A stretch of 64,000 nt of DNA from Takakia lepidozioides (taxonomy: Eukaryota; Streptophyta; Takakiopsida; Takakiales; Takakiaceae): assembly GCA_030704615.1 (NCBI GenBank), contig CM060731.1, forward strand, positions 41,354,001 to 41,418,000. The letters are read 5' to 3'. The stretch's first letter is position 1. Every line of letters begins with the position of its first letter. Shown here one piece after another: positions 11,838 to 24,304 of the stretch. The translations under genes were made by a program, and so were the position numbers. The notes under the pieces are model-generated. The model was not told the origin of the DNA, searched no databases, and saw nothing but the letters and a program-made list of their open reading frames with translations.

Positions 11838-13169
11838 TTGTTGAATGTAAGAGAAAGTTGACAACTTTAGTTCTTGTACTAAGTTGTGTTGTTATCATCT
11901 ATCATCTACGGTTTCAAACCGTTTGTACAGGAGATCAACTCGTGAACTTGGTTGAACTCAAGAGTTGCACTAAGCTCCGTGAACAATGGTTCTTTGTTTT
12001 CTCTTTAGTGTGCTTGTAGGTCCTGTTGCGATCAAGAGAGTTATAGTGGACTAGGTGAATAGAGGCTCTTCCTTTTCTCTCCGTGTGCTTGTCGTTCGTG
12101 TTGCAATCCAGATGGCGTTATATCAATCTCCCTCCAAGAAGGCCAAAATAAATTTGATTCTGTCTATCGATGAGATTTCTACTATGAGGGCGACCGGTGG
12201 TTGCTTCGAGGGATTTGTAATGTCTCGTTATGGGACTTACGATTCCGGAAGTGCCATTGTGAATTATTTGCACTGTGATCTAGGTTTACTGGTTGCCACT
12301 GCTATTATAAAGAAGTTAAGAATTTCCTCAATATTTGATGTGGAAGTTTCAATCTTGATGACATGAGGTGAGTCTCCTCTTTTGAACTTTGATTTCTTGC
12401 CAAACAGAAAATTGGAAATCTTTGACATACTTTCCAAGACAAGGAATTTTTGAGTGCAAAGAGGCAACTTGCGCATGCTCTTTGCACGTCACCATGATTG
12501 TGTTGAAACCTGCGTTATCCGTGAGATCACAGTGCAAATAATTCACAGCGGCACTTCTGGAATCGTAAGTCCCGTAACAAGACATTATAAATCCCTCGAA
12601 GCAACCACCAGTCGCCCTCGCAGTAGAAATCTCATCGATAGACGGAATCAAATTTACTTTGGCCTTTTTGGAGGGAGATTGACATAACGTCATCTTGATC
12701 GCAACAGGAACGACAAATGTCACACGAAGAGAAAACGAAGAGCCTCTATTCACCTAGTCCACTGCAATTCTCTTGATCGCAATAGGAACTATAAGCACGC
12801 TAAAGAGAAAACAAAGAACATCTGTTCACCAAGCTCACTACAACTCTTGAGCTCACCGAGTTCAACCAAGTTCAGGAGTTCATCTCCACAGACGGTTTGA
12901 AAGCGTAGATGATAGATGATAACAGCACTACTTGGTAGAAGAACTAAGAAGTTGTCAACTTTCTTTCATATGTCCTCTATCTTCACATGTTGGATATGAT
13001 GGACCATGATATTAATTTAGCAGTGCTAAAGATGGATGGTGGTTGATTTATAAGTACTTCATCCGAGGTCGGTGGTGCTTAGATTGACCATGGATTGAGA
13101 TAACCAATGATATGGCAAGGCTAATGATGGCTTGTGGATTGATAAATCCAGTTAATTGGTAAAACACTG

Positions 13170-13745
13170 TTTAAAGTAACCAAGATGATATATTCAACAA
13201 GGATACAGTATTGGTATCAATATATGAAAGAAGCCGGTTCGTTTGTTTTGTTTTGTAGCGTTGAGATGTCCCAAACCGTTGGAGGGGGTGCACGGGTTTG
13301 GTATCAGGATTTTTGGACCTGCGAGATTGGAATTCCAAGTACTTTTGGTCGCTGGAAATTCCCCAAAAATAGCAAAAATGGCAAAATGGGCATTCCAGGA
13401 CAATGGTTGGAGCCTCGACGGAGAGATAGTAAGGAAAAGGTCTCCGGTTCAAATCTGGCTGTAGGCAGGTGAGAGAGGTGATGGAGCTGGAGGCAAGACA
13501 GAAGGAGGAGGCGATAGAGGTGGAGGCAAGAGAGAAAGTAGGTGAGAGAAACAATGAGATATGGTTAAAGCAAATTTCAAGTACTTTTGGTCGCTGCACA
13601 ATGATTGGAATCTCCAAAGGAGAGATATCAAGGGAAAGGTCTCCGGTTCAAATGTGGTCGTATGCTCAGTGGAAAAAAAAATGATTAGATATGGCTTGCT
13701 TCATATATTGATGCACTTGGACTTTAGATATATCTCTCCTTCCAT
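13170..13745. mobile_element. Possible small element with inverted ends
   Basis: GGTATCAATATATGAAAGAA-type sequence at about 13,213-13,235 recurs inverted at about 13,690-13,712. Between them a block containing GGTCTCCGGTTCAAAT occurs twice in direct orientation (about 13,438 and 13,638), each time after TACTTTTGGTCGCTG. The GGTTCAAAT core resembles a tRNA-gene B box, so a tRNA-derived SINE or MITE is possible. No target duplication was found. Confidence 0.35.
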
Positions 13746-13861
13746 CAATATCAACTAGGGTAGCCTGTGCCGTTGGCCCAAGTGTCCAATGTCATTAACC
13801 CTCTTTAACCCTTTGATATCTGTGGGTGGATATTTATGGGCCACGATGTATAAAGCGGAGA

Positions 13862-14090
13862 TTTGAACCCCCAACCTCCGAAACTCTAAAATGAACGACC
13901 TATTTCAAATCCAAAAACATTTTAGCTTGGATTGAACCCACAACCTCCTGAACTCTAAAATGAACTACCTATTTCAAATCCAAAAACATTTTAGCTTTGG
14001 ATGGAACCCTCAACCTCATGAACAATAAAATGAACTACCTATTTCAAATCCAAAAAACATTTTAGCTTTGGATGGAACCCACAACCTCTT
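13862..14090. repeat. Tandem repeat, period about 70 bp, 3.3 copies
   Basis: Units start near 13,862, 13,931, 14,001 and 14,072, each with a GAACCC(A)CAACCTC core followed by TATTTCAAATCCAAAAAC and ATTTTAGCTT. The last copy is partial. It lies 650 bp upstream of the prolidase start codon. Confidence 0.85.
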
Positions 14091-14740
14091 ATCTTAAGGT
14101 CCAAGCTAGTTTCAGCCTTAAGGTACTTGTAGACCCAAGTGAATCCAAAAGACCTTGCCTTAAGAGTATCTCCACGGTGCCACGGCACTTGCACCCACTG
14201 CAATCTACCGGTGTAGGGGCCCAAAAAAGTGCTCCACCCATGCCTCGCCTCGGGCTGGCAGAGTTGCTGCCTGCCCGCCTTAATCCTGCCTAGTGCCCGA
14301 CACTTTTTCCATTTATACCTGGACCCCGCCAACCACGCTACATTAAACTTGTGAGTTATTTGGGAGTTAATGCGATATGATGTCCTCGATCATCGCGCCC
14401 AAATTATGATGGAGCGGCGGGCCTGCCCAGGGGCTATGTCTGCCGTGTCTGGTACCGTCCCAACCGTGGAGTGTCAGCCAACCAATCCTTGTATAAATTA
14501 CCGTCGCCCCTGTAACCAGGGGCATATAGCGTTTGATGTACCGTGCTCACCGTGGAGATGCTCTAAAGTATGGCCCAATAAAGTGTCGTATATCAAAAGT
14601 ATCACTCTAGTCCATACCTACGGTTACAAGATACGAGACAGATGCTACGCTGAGGTCTCCACACTCTTGTTCACTCCTTGTTTTGTTTTGTTGATCAGAG
14701 GAGGCTACAATTCCGAGCCAAGCAGAAGCAGAAGCAAGGC

Positions 14741-17700
14741 ATGGCCCAAGTCAAGGGGCCAGTGCGGGTGCCTATGGCACTACATGCTGCGAATCGGGAG
14801 AAACTGCGAGGCAAATTGAGTGCACAGTTGAAAGCTACGGGACGGCCTGTAGCCGGCATTGTCGTGTTGCAGGTTTCTCTCACTTTAGCTGAGCCTGTCT
14901 TCTCCATGGTATCTTTAGGGTTCCATGCCTGTGATTCTCATATTCACACCAGTGTGTGAAGGACATGTCTCAATTTGCATTGAAACAAGTGTTGAACTAC
15001 ATGAATGTGGGGCTACTCACAGTAAGATGTAGTAAGCACTCTGGTAATTACAAGACCTATATGAATTCCGCCAAATGTCTTAAGTTGAGGCGAAATTGAA
15101 AACTGAGGCATTTGTTGGTTCGTAGAATGTGTCCGAGTCGCCGCAAAAAATGAGCAAATTGAGTGCCAGCCTCCAATCTATACTGAATTCCGTGATGCAG
15201 CTGAGTCGGATGCCCTTGCAGCCGATTGGGGTCTCCTGCTGTTTCCGAAACGGGTGGTTGGATCTGATTTGCAACTAATATGCACAGATTCTAGAGAAGT
15301 TTAACAAGGTCACCCGAATTCAAGCCTCCAGATATAGAGTAGCTGTGAATTTTTTTTGGGCACAGCAGATGTTGGAGTAATTTGTCTTTGAGAGGGACTA
15401 CAGCACGAATGCGCGTCTGGGGTAGATGTCAGGATGCAAATTCGTTTCAAGATGTCGAGACCCACCTTTAAATGGGGTCTTTCTATTGGAGGGGGTTGGC
15501 TTTTTAATGTCAATTCAGGTTTCAATCAAGCAGGTTTAGCAGCTTTGTCAAAGGAGCACTGTAACCTACAGCAGTCCGCAACCAGATAGGTAGACAGAAC
15601 TAGCTGCAAGCAAAGTTGTGGAAGCCTCTCACTACAAGTTACATTCAAGTGTGCTGAAAGACCAGTTAAAAGCCTGAAGTAGTTTGTGAGACATTCTACT
15701 TTGCAGCAGCATCTTCGCTCACATGATGAAGGTGTGCAAGGTTTACGTTGATGTTGGACTGGTGAAGTGTTCCTTGAGGGTTGCACACTGACCAGTTGAG
15801 ATGCAGCCAACTCCCCACTGGTATTAGGCATTGCCTAGGCTTCACAGGAGCAGCTGTATTACTGGGAGGGATGGTATTACACCATCTGAGTATTGATGGG
15901 GAGCTCAAGCTACTTCCATAATGGAGAGCCATTGTGTCTCCTCCCGAATGTCCAGGTAGTGTCAAGATCATGTTCACAAGTATCTCTCTTGCATGCAGGG
16001 AGGTGAGGAACAACCACGATACTGTACGGATCATGTTCCTCTTTTCAGGTCTGGCACTCCATCTTTTCACAGTTGAGAAGACGTGCTGCACTTAAGTAGT
16101 ACAATGCCATAATTCCAGTTATCATTTTGGTTCAAGGAAAGGGGATGTTTGTCTAAGAGGTCGCTCGTGTGTATTAAAATTGGTGATGGGGTTTGATAAG
16201 CTTGGCCAGGTAGCTGGCTATCACTAAGGACCACTAGTGATGAATCAGAACAGTTCTGATCTTGTGAAATTGACCCCCTTGCCATGCACCCCCACGTCAA
16301 TTTTCTGGACCAGAATGTGAAAATTTGAAATTCCAGTTTCTAGTGAGAAACGGTACAAATACGAGAACCAAGTTGCCAATTTTTAAAGTTGCATAGGACC
16401 CAACCATTAAGAGGCTTGGCACCTGCTGATGTGTCTAAGCTGCAGGTATGTCTTCACAAGGGGACCCAGCTCGGAGCCACAGGTAGAAGAGTGTAACTAA
16501 AAGATCAAAGAACTGTATGTGTCTAAACAAATGCTACATGGGCCATGCTTCAAAGTTTGAGTTACCACCTCTATGCAAAACTCTTTTAGAAGGCCAGAGC
16601 TAAGTTGATTATAAGGTATTATGTTTTCATATTGGAGAATGAATGACCTAGTTGTGCGGGCTTGCTAGGCAGGAGAGCTATTTTGCATACTTGTTCGGCG
16701 TGAAGGAGCCAGGATTCTATGGTGCTCTGGTATGCGACCACACTCTTTGTTAAAATTAGAGCTATATTTGCAGGGTTTTTGGGTTGGGGCAGTGTGTGAT
16801 TCACCGTTCTCTATATTGCCAGGATCCCAGTCACACAAAATTCACCCATTTTGTGGCAGCAGTTCGATAGTAGTGCATCGATGTACCATCCATCAAACAC
16901 CAACAGTGGCTCTGTGTAAACAGTGTGCTGCTTATGAAGGAACATACGGGCTTTTTTCTGGTGTCATATTTCCATCCATCAAGATTCTAATATGGGTGTA
17001 GTCTTACCAATTTTACGATAACCTAACAACAAAATTTACGGCACGTTCATGAGTACTGGCATGTTATCGTTGACAGTTGGGTAGAAGGTAGGTATGCCTG
17101 AAATCTGACTTTGTGACTTGGTGATGATTCACTGACAAGGATGTATCTACCGGGAGGGCATTTCTGTTCATCCCACGGCTTAATCCGGAGTATGCAGTGT
17201 GGTTGGGTAAAATAGAGCCACCTTCCTATTTTCAGGTAAGATAACATCCTATGAGAGACTCCAGGAGTGAGATCTGGGATGTGGAAGGACTTTTGTGGAG
17301 TTTCCGAAGGCCTTTACTTTGTTTTGGTTGTCTTAAGTACCAATACATTCTGTGCTTTTAGTTGTGTCAGGGGTTGCATTTGAGTTGAAAGAGAATCCTA
17401 GCGCTAGTCTGTCACTTGTAGACACGTGAATTCCCCCCAGCCAGACCCCAAACATCGATGCTGTGGCACAGTTTATGTATTAAGTTTTCCAGTTAACCGC
17501 ACAATGTCCCAGTGATTTCCACAGAGAATGGTACATAGAAAAGAATCACTTCTATTTGCCAATGTCTCCTAAGAGACCAAGTACAAATAGTCATGATTGG
17601 ATGCCTTTGTGGTATATGTGTCTCTGACCACCTACTTACATTGGGTAATGGGCCATTGCAGAAAATGTATGAAGTTGATTCCGTGCACTATGTGGATGAG

Positions 17701-20700
17701 CTAGTTGATGTCTTGAAAGGAGTGAAGCAAGGAGAAGGAGATTTGACGCTATATCTCCTTTATGGTGTCAACACAGACAGTGGCAACTACTGCAAACCTG
17801 CCTCTTTCAAGGCTAGCCCTAAATAACTTACTCTCTGGATCTTTCAAAAAGGCTTATGACACAGTGTGGAGAGATGGCCTATGGTTCCGCCTCTGGTCTT
17901 GTGGGATCAAGGGAAAGATGTGGAGAGTTGTCCACAACTTGTATGCTCACACCAAAAGCTGTGTCACTGTTAACGGACAGAAGTCCAACTTCTTTGACAT
18001 AGACCAAGGTGTATCTCAAGGATGTACTCTCCCCTCTGCTCTTCAATGTTTTCATCAATCAACTCCTCGAGGATGTGGAGAGTGAGGAATTTGGGTTAAG
18101 GGTGGGTGATACCACCATACCAGCCCTTATGTTTGCGGATGACTTCGCAGGCATAGGGGAGACTCCAACCAATCTCCACGAGTTGATTGATTGCGCGAAG
18201 AGATACTTTGATCTTTGGGGGCTAGAGGCTAATGTCAGCAAATGTGCAGTGGTAGCATTCAACGACAGAGGAGAGGGAGGAAGTGATCTTAAGTGGCAGT
18301 GGGGTAGCCAAGAGATCCCGGTCCTCCCTTCCTACACTTACCTGGGCGTTGAGTTTTCCTCCAATTGTAATTGGGATGCACATATCCGGAAAGTTGTTCA
18401 AACTGGCAAGGGCAAAGCTCTGGGGCTCACTAAATTTTTCCACTGCAGAGGGGTCAACTCTGAGGTTAAGAAAACCATGCTTTGTCGCGTTATTAGACCT
18501 GCCTTGGAGTACGGATCTGCAATATGGGTTGATAACTCCAACCAGGCTAAGTCTCTAGAATCCATTCAAGTGGGGGTGCTTAAGGAGTGTATGTCAGCAT
18601 GCTCCAAAACAGCCAATGTGGCTGTTCGGGGTGAGTTTGGCATTCCGTCCTTAAGCTCCCGACGAGATGAATTCAAGGTCAGATGGTGGGGTCAGCTGCA
18701 ACATATGCCCAACACCAGATATCCTAAGTTAATTGACTCTATATCTTGGAAACAGGACCGCCCTGTCAAACAGGCTAAGTCCTGGCAGAAGAGAGTAGAA
18801 GAGATTCTCAAGGACCTGGACCTGGATCCGCAAGTCTTGACCCTGCTGGATAAATCTGACTTAGAGGCTGTAGTGTCCAAAGCCATGTCTGTTGCCATGA
18901 GATTGTCTGATGAAAATGAAGTTAGGCAGAAAACTTCCCTGAACTTGTTTCCAGTCAGTGACATGGGGGAGGACATCTTGGATGACCTCAAGGGTCTACC
19001 CACTCTCGGCACTAGACTGAAATTTAAACTCAGGGCAGGAAGCCTACCTTTGAACAGCAAACAGAAGCAGAGAGGAAAGGGAGAGTGCAATTGCCCGTTG
19101 TGTGGGCAATCTGAAGACAGTATTCATTTTCTGATACACTGTCCGGGGTTCTCTCACCAAAGAGACACTCTCTTCAAATCTATCAAGGGAATTGTGCCTG
19201 TACCCCTGTTTACCAACTTTGAAAGGCTCAAGGCTGAGCCAAAAGCCCAGGCCCTCCTGAGGCCTAGTTTTTGGGCAAATCACACAGCAGATTGATGCTT
19301 GTGTGAAGGGATTTCTAGAGGATATCTGGAAAACCCGGATTAATTCTATATATGAAGGTAAGTCTTACTACCAACGTCAGCCCCTGACAGAGGTAGGTTC
19401 TGTCCCTTTTGTTCCCGCTCAAACTGGGTGCGGGGTCAATGGCCACAAGGCTACAGCAAACAACGTCTTATGAGTACAATCTCTGGATCTTTCCTATATC
19501 TTCTCTATGTTTTTTTTTTTTTTCCTATGGATCTTTCCAGTTCTCACTCACGCTAGATCACTCCTCAACCTCCTCCACTGACTTCCAGCTCAAAATTATG
19601 TCCTAGTGAATTATCCTTCTAGTTAAGGATGCAACTTTTCAGACACAGATCAAGCTTCGATGTAGGTGAAGTAGAAGCATTTAGTTCTTTTAGAGAGGGT
19701 GAGTCTGTCAAATCTCTGAAACTTGAGAATATCGTGCTTTTCCAAACTGTCTCACGGAAGCTGGAAGAAATGGTGGACACCTTAATGCATGGGGACAAAC
19801 AAATAGAAACCATTTTGCAAGTTAGATTTTCAGGCTTGGGGATTCTGGGAAAAGTCTATGCTAGGAATGGGTCAGGCCAGGCTCCTGGGCACTGTGGGCT
19901 TCACTTAATTGTTACATCCAGGAGACAGCACTTGTCTCATGACAACTGAACTCCATTGTGTTTACAATTGTATGATTTGTTTGCTTATTAATGGTTTATT
20001 GATGTTGTGGATGCAGGGCATAGAGATGTTCAAGAGTGACATGGAACTTCTGCATCCAGTACTGAGTGAGTGCCGTGTGCATAAGTTGAAGTTGGAGCTG
20101 GATCTTATGCGCTATGTCAACAACGTCAGCTCTGCAGCCCATGTTGAGGTCTACTCTTGAGCTTTTGCATAGTTTGACTGTTTATCCGAGGAAGGTTCTA
20201 CTCCTTCCAAGTTTATCCAACAAATGTTCAGATTTTCTACCAATGTAATCATCTCTTACCAACGCAGTCCCATTACTGACAAGCTGGCCGGATCACAAGA
20301 AACTGGAAAAGAACTGCACAATTCAGCTGGATAGGAATCAATCTTACCCCTGTTTTAGATCACAATGTAGATATCCATGCAATCTTTCTGTTCAACTTTT
20401 TTGAGCACCACGGACTCTCCGTTGCTTCCCTACTGCCACAAAAGAGTAGAAATTTTGTCCAGCGGGACCGCAACAGATGCATCAGATGAGAACTTATGGA
20501 ATTTCACGTTAAGCGACCATGGAAACCAGCCAATCCTACAACAAAACTGCAGTTCTATTGGGAGACATTCTTGGTCCTCAGTGACGAAGAATCTTGCGGC
20601 CCAATTACCTGTCTGCAGCTCTCTCTAGGGCATTGGGGAGGTTTAGGGTGGGCTCCCACAGTCTGCGGATAGAGACTGGTAGGTGGGACAATCTGCAACG

Positions 20701-23700
20701 TGAGGACTGCCTGTGTCCCACTTGCGCTGGAAACAACAGGGAAATCAATCGGGAAGAACATTTCTTCTTTCGCTGTCCTCTCTACTGCGAGATCTGTGGG
20801 AGATTCTTTATCTATTCTGAGATACCCACTATCTCACAGAGGTCTTCCATTACGAGGTTCAGAAATGCTTAGCAGCATATCTGCATGAGTCTCTGCCTCT
20901 AAGACGGCTGGCTGGTCCACAGCATCCCCAGTCATGAGCAATATTGCGCTTGGCATTTGTGGACGTGATATAGATTGTACTCATAAGACATTGTTTGTCG
21001 TAGCCTTGTGGCCATTGACGTGGACGTGATATAGAATTGGCTGGAAAGGGGGGTGTTACATTGAACATTGAAGTGAGTAACTTACAAGGAGGAGACATGG
21101 TACAGGTTATGAGGACAGCAACGGTGGGCATGAAGGAGTACCAACTGGAGAGTACATTTTTGCACCATGTCTATATGCATGGAGGTTGCCGCCACTGCTC
21201 ATATACCTGCATCTGCGCGACTGGTGCAAACAGGTGGCCTTCCTCCTTATGTTTTCAATCCTAAGAATGTACTCATAAGACGTTGTTTGCCGTAGCCGTG
21301 TTTTCAATCTTTAGAGTTATAATATTGCACATTCATCTTACACAAATCCCCATGTCCAAGGGCTGTTATATCACAAAAGTGGGCAGTTGTGGGATATTTG
21401 CCTGCCTTGTGAGGATATCAAACCGTTGCAATTTGGTCTCCAGTTGTGTTTAACACTAGTCTTTTATACGTGTTGATCCTGGTCCAAGATATTTCATACC
21501 TGCTGTGTTGATGGCATGTGAAGACTGATAATAATTAAAATTGCACAGAGTGTGAAATGGAAGGATCCTCTCCAAACCTGGATATGTTAATGGATGGGGG
21601 CATGAAGGTTATAATGAGGGGGACGACAGTGGGCGTCAATGTAGTGTGTAATGCTGGGGTGGGTTGGTGGCAGTTCCATCTTGCATTATGGGCATGCTTC
21701 TGCTCCAAATGATCGGGTGTGAACCATCTTCTTCCCTGTGATTTGTGTCTGCACCACACCTTTCCCACTGGCAGGGAATGAATGAATTGTTTTGGCCCAA
21801 CGATATCTAAAGTGATGCCAGAATGCCAAAGAATCACTGCTTTGCCAAAATGTGAGCTCTGCATGAGTTTCGTATTTTGAGATTTTTGTGTTGCTTGGCA
21901 AAAGGGTGGAGCAAAATCTCATGCTCAAATTTGTTATGCACTCTGACTGGTTGAGTTTTTCTGTGATTGTGTGGTTATTTGATTGAAGGTGTTGCTGGAT
22001 GGTGATATGGCGCTTCTTGACATGGGAGCTGAGTATCATTTCTATGGCTCAGACATCACTTGCTCCTTTCCTGTGAGTAGAATATATTGCATAACATACT
22101 CATTATGAAGACAGCGGTGCTTTGGGTGGTTCCTGTTCGCAATCATTCAAAGGAGTATGAAGTGCACAAGCTCTTTATGACTGGAGTAGGGATCACTGAA
22201 TTGCAGGAGATATAATGATCATGAAGCATTCATAGTTGGGCACTGTGGGATAGTTTGTTGTTCCACTAGGGCCCTGACTCGTTGTCAATTTGTCATGTCT
22301 GTTTTCCTTGGGAAATGTTACCCAGGTCAATGGGAAATTTACAGATGACCAGCGCGCTGTATATGGGGTGAGTCCACTTTCCGCGCTGTTGCACCATCCA
22401 TTTTGTTCCTCACTGGCTCATCCTGTGAGCAATCATTGTTCATGAATGTGATCTTAGCAGCTACAATGACCACAAGTTGAGTTGACTGTTTCCAGCTGTA
22501 AATCGTATTACACAAAAGCATAAAATTTCAACTGTTCCACCATCTACTGAGGACTATTAGGAAATAGTTCAGCAGCGTTGCTTTGTTGCTAACGTGCAGG
22601 CAGTGCTAGAGGCACAGAAGGCTGTGATAGCAACAATGAGACCTGGCGTGAGTTGGGTTGATATGCACAAGTACGCAGATCCTCCTGGACATGTGAATCT
22701 TTATTTTCCTTGATTTTCTTATCAGGAACTGGCTTGCAGTACTGCTTTTCAAGCTGGGGGCTTGTAGGGCTTCCTGGGAATTGGGGGAAATACATAATCA
22801 AATTTACTGCTGGTAGTCTGTTGCTCTTAGATGTTATGGGAGCTGCTGGGCTTTGATAATGGATCTCTAATCCAAGATTGGTCTAGAAACTCTTACTTTA
22901 CGTGGATGACAGACAATCCGAAGCAATATTCTGCTTGCTGTCAAATATCAACACATCTCTTTGCTTGGTAGGTTGGCAGAATGGCACGTACTTGCTGGGC
23001 TCAAGCATGCTAGGTTTCTACAAGGGTAAGGTTGAGCAATCGTCACCATTCGCAGCGATGAGCATTTGCAACTTTCCTTTTTTATGGATCCGATTCAATA
23101 CAAGACAAGGAGATCTTATTACCAAGCAATGAGACTTTGACAATGTTCAGGGATCTGGAGGAGATGATGAAGAACAGGATAGGAGCGGTATTCATGCCAC
23201 ATGGCCTTGGCCACTTTTTGGGGTTGGATACGCATGATACAGGCGGCTATCCAAAAGCAAGTCTCCTCATATGTGATGTGCAAAGTCTTGGCCTTATTAT
23301 TTGCCAGTGAGCTTGAGAGTACAAGTTATGATCCTTCATTTCTGCTGATATTACAAAAGTGAATTCTCAGTATGTCAATGTATACTAGATCTTGGAGTCT
23401 CAGTCACATCAGTGTTGACACATCCTATGTGAGGAGATAACTTAATTCCTCGGTCAATGAGCAGGGCACGGACAGGATCTGTGAGCCTGGTCTGAAGTCC
23501 CTGAGGACAGTACGCACGTTGGAGGAGGGAATGGTAAGGGTACTTGGTCTATGTGTTTCTTACTTTGGAGTATTCCCGTAATTGGGTATGCTGCTGAGAT
23601 TTGTTGTGTAGACCTATCCAGCTGCCTACGTGCAAGTCTTCCCCCGGTCCCTGCAGCTATCTTTCTTCTTTTGTGTCTCCCTGGTTGGATTCACCTTGGC

Positions 23701-24304
23701 CACCATAGGAACAAGATTCTCTGCTTGCCTGTCTGCAATCCCATGGTGCTTATCTTCTCGTCTATTGAACAATTTTCATAGGTAGTCGTACAATTGCAGT
23801 CTGTAAGGGCATTGTGGATGCTGCAGGTCGTGACAGTGGAGCCAGGATGTTATTTCATAGAAGCATTACTGGCACCTGCACTCGAAGACCCTGCAATGTC
23901 TCAGTTCTTCGTGAAGCAGGCCCTACAAAGGTTGCGTAGCAGTGGGGGTGTGAGGCTTGAGGATGACCTGGTGAGAGAGGTTCACATAAATCTATACCTC
24001 ATGTGGTCCAGTGAAAGAGAGAGTTCTGTTTGTACAAGATGTACAAGCAGTCTTCCAGCTTTGATATGAGGCACTGGTCTGATGTCCTTGGTTGTTTTCT
24101 TTGGTTACAATGGGATTCACACACTCTTCTATGTTATTTCGTACAGGCTATGAACAAGAGATGATGGAGACTGCCCTCACAGTTCCCTTACTTTTGCAGG
24201 TAGTGACAGCAGATGGTTGTGAGAACCTAACGAAGTGTCCACGCGAGATTTGGGAAATTGAGGCGGTCATGGCTGGAGGCTTATGGCCACTTCCTTCTAA
24301 GTAA
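14741..24304 (+). CDS. PEPD: Xaa-Pro dipeptidase (prolidase), 16 exons, complete
   Basis: Cytosolic metallopeptidase of the M24 family that cleaves dipeptides with C-terminal proline and recycles proline. Exons: 14741-14872, 15999-16048, 16669-16729, 17140-17235, 17662-17811, 20017-20148, 21106-21233, 21674-21716, 21989-22072, 22326-22367, 22600-22670, 22972-23025, 23151-23256, 23465-23533, 23827-23970, 24200-24304. They sum to 1,467 nt, giving 488 aa (human PEPD 493), and all phases match. The start is the ATG in GGCATGG; the protein begins [12 protein letters not shown]. Landmarks: [41 protein letters not shown]. The dinuclear-metal ligands are all present: both Asp of [20 protein letters not shown], His in [10 protein letters not shown], Glu in TVEPGCYF, Glu in GVRLEDDL. 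Introns 5 (AAG|GCTAGC) and 13 (AAA|GCAAGT) have GC donors. LAEW replaces the usual LAER at exon 12. Introns carry LINE insertions but the coding frame is intact. Confidence 0.95.
17832..19493 (+). mobile_element. LINE1, 5'-truncated, in prolidase intron 5, with 14-bp target duplication
   Basis: Non-LTR retrotransposon copy at 17,846-19,479 flanked by TCTCTGGATCTTTC at 17,832-17,845 and 19,480-19,493. The copy begins inside the reverse transcriptase at FKKAYDTVW. It then shows the GVSQGC motif, the catalytic LMFADDFAG box, and a C-terminal CPLC-x8-HFLIHC knuckle, ending ANHTAD at 19,295. A frameshift near 18,040 splits the frame (17.85-18.05 kb in one frame, 18,009-19,295 in another). The 3' untranslated end of about 185 bp terminates in CTTATGAGTACAA without a poly-A tail. 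The same terminal signature marks other fragments in this window. It sits about 20 nt inside the intron. Confidence 0.93.
20490..20925 (+). mobile_element. LINE2 C-terminal fragment in prolidase intron 6
   Basis: A reverse-transcriptase-downstream segment of a second LINE family. It reads [20 protein letters not shown], then [20 protein letters not shown] and [16 protein letters not shown], a CCHC knuckle region, in shifted frames. The same sequence type is found at 52.7-53.1, 57.2-57.4 and 61.6-61.9 kb. No intact frame. Confidence 0.85.
20959..21035 (-). mobile_element. 45-bp LINE1 micro-insertion with 16-bp target duplication
   Basis: Insert at 20,975-21,019 between perfect copies of GTGGACGTGATATAGA at 20,959-20,974 and 21,020-21,035. 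Reversed, the insert is the extreme 3' end of LINE1, ending in GTCTTATGAGTACAA. It lies in prolidase intron 6. Confidence 0.9.
21250..21315 (-). mobile_element. 32-bp LINE1 micro-insertion with 17-bp target duplication
   Basis: Insert at 21,267-21,298, reversed LINE1 3' end (CAAACAACGTCTTATGAGTA core), between TGTTTTCAATCCTAAGA (21,250-21,266) and TGTTTTCAATCTTTAGA (21,299-21,315), 15 of 17 identical. It starts 17 bases inside prolidase intron 7. Confidence 0.85.

Larger units (their letters stand above)
10808..13165. repeat. Fold-back element with about 640-bp inverted arms
   Basis: Left arm 10,808-12,283 and right arm 12,524-13,165 are inverted copies of each other, separated by a loop of about 240 bp. 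After removing the 819-bp insertion plus one 9-bp target copy, the left arm is about 648 bp against 642 bp on the right. Shared landmarks include TTTATCAATCCACAAGCC, ATAAATCAACCACCATCCAT and GAATAGAGGCTCTTCC, each found reversed on the other side. Both arms contain the same reading frame facing the loop (about 12,055-12,290 plus strand, 12,753-12,510 minus strand, both beginning MNRGSSFSLRV), with different changes in each. The family is unknown. The arms are inverted, so this is not an LTR retrotransposon. Terminal target duplications were not found. Confidence 0.85.

Noticed and set aside
10808-13165. LTR retrotransposon
   Set aside because: The long repeats are inverted, not direct; no gag-pol, primer-binding site or polypurine tract is seen.
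18009-19295. 428-codon frame as a host gene
   Set aside because: It is the reverse-transcriptase part of a truncated LINE bounded by a 14-bp target duplication within a prolidase intron.
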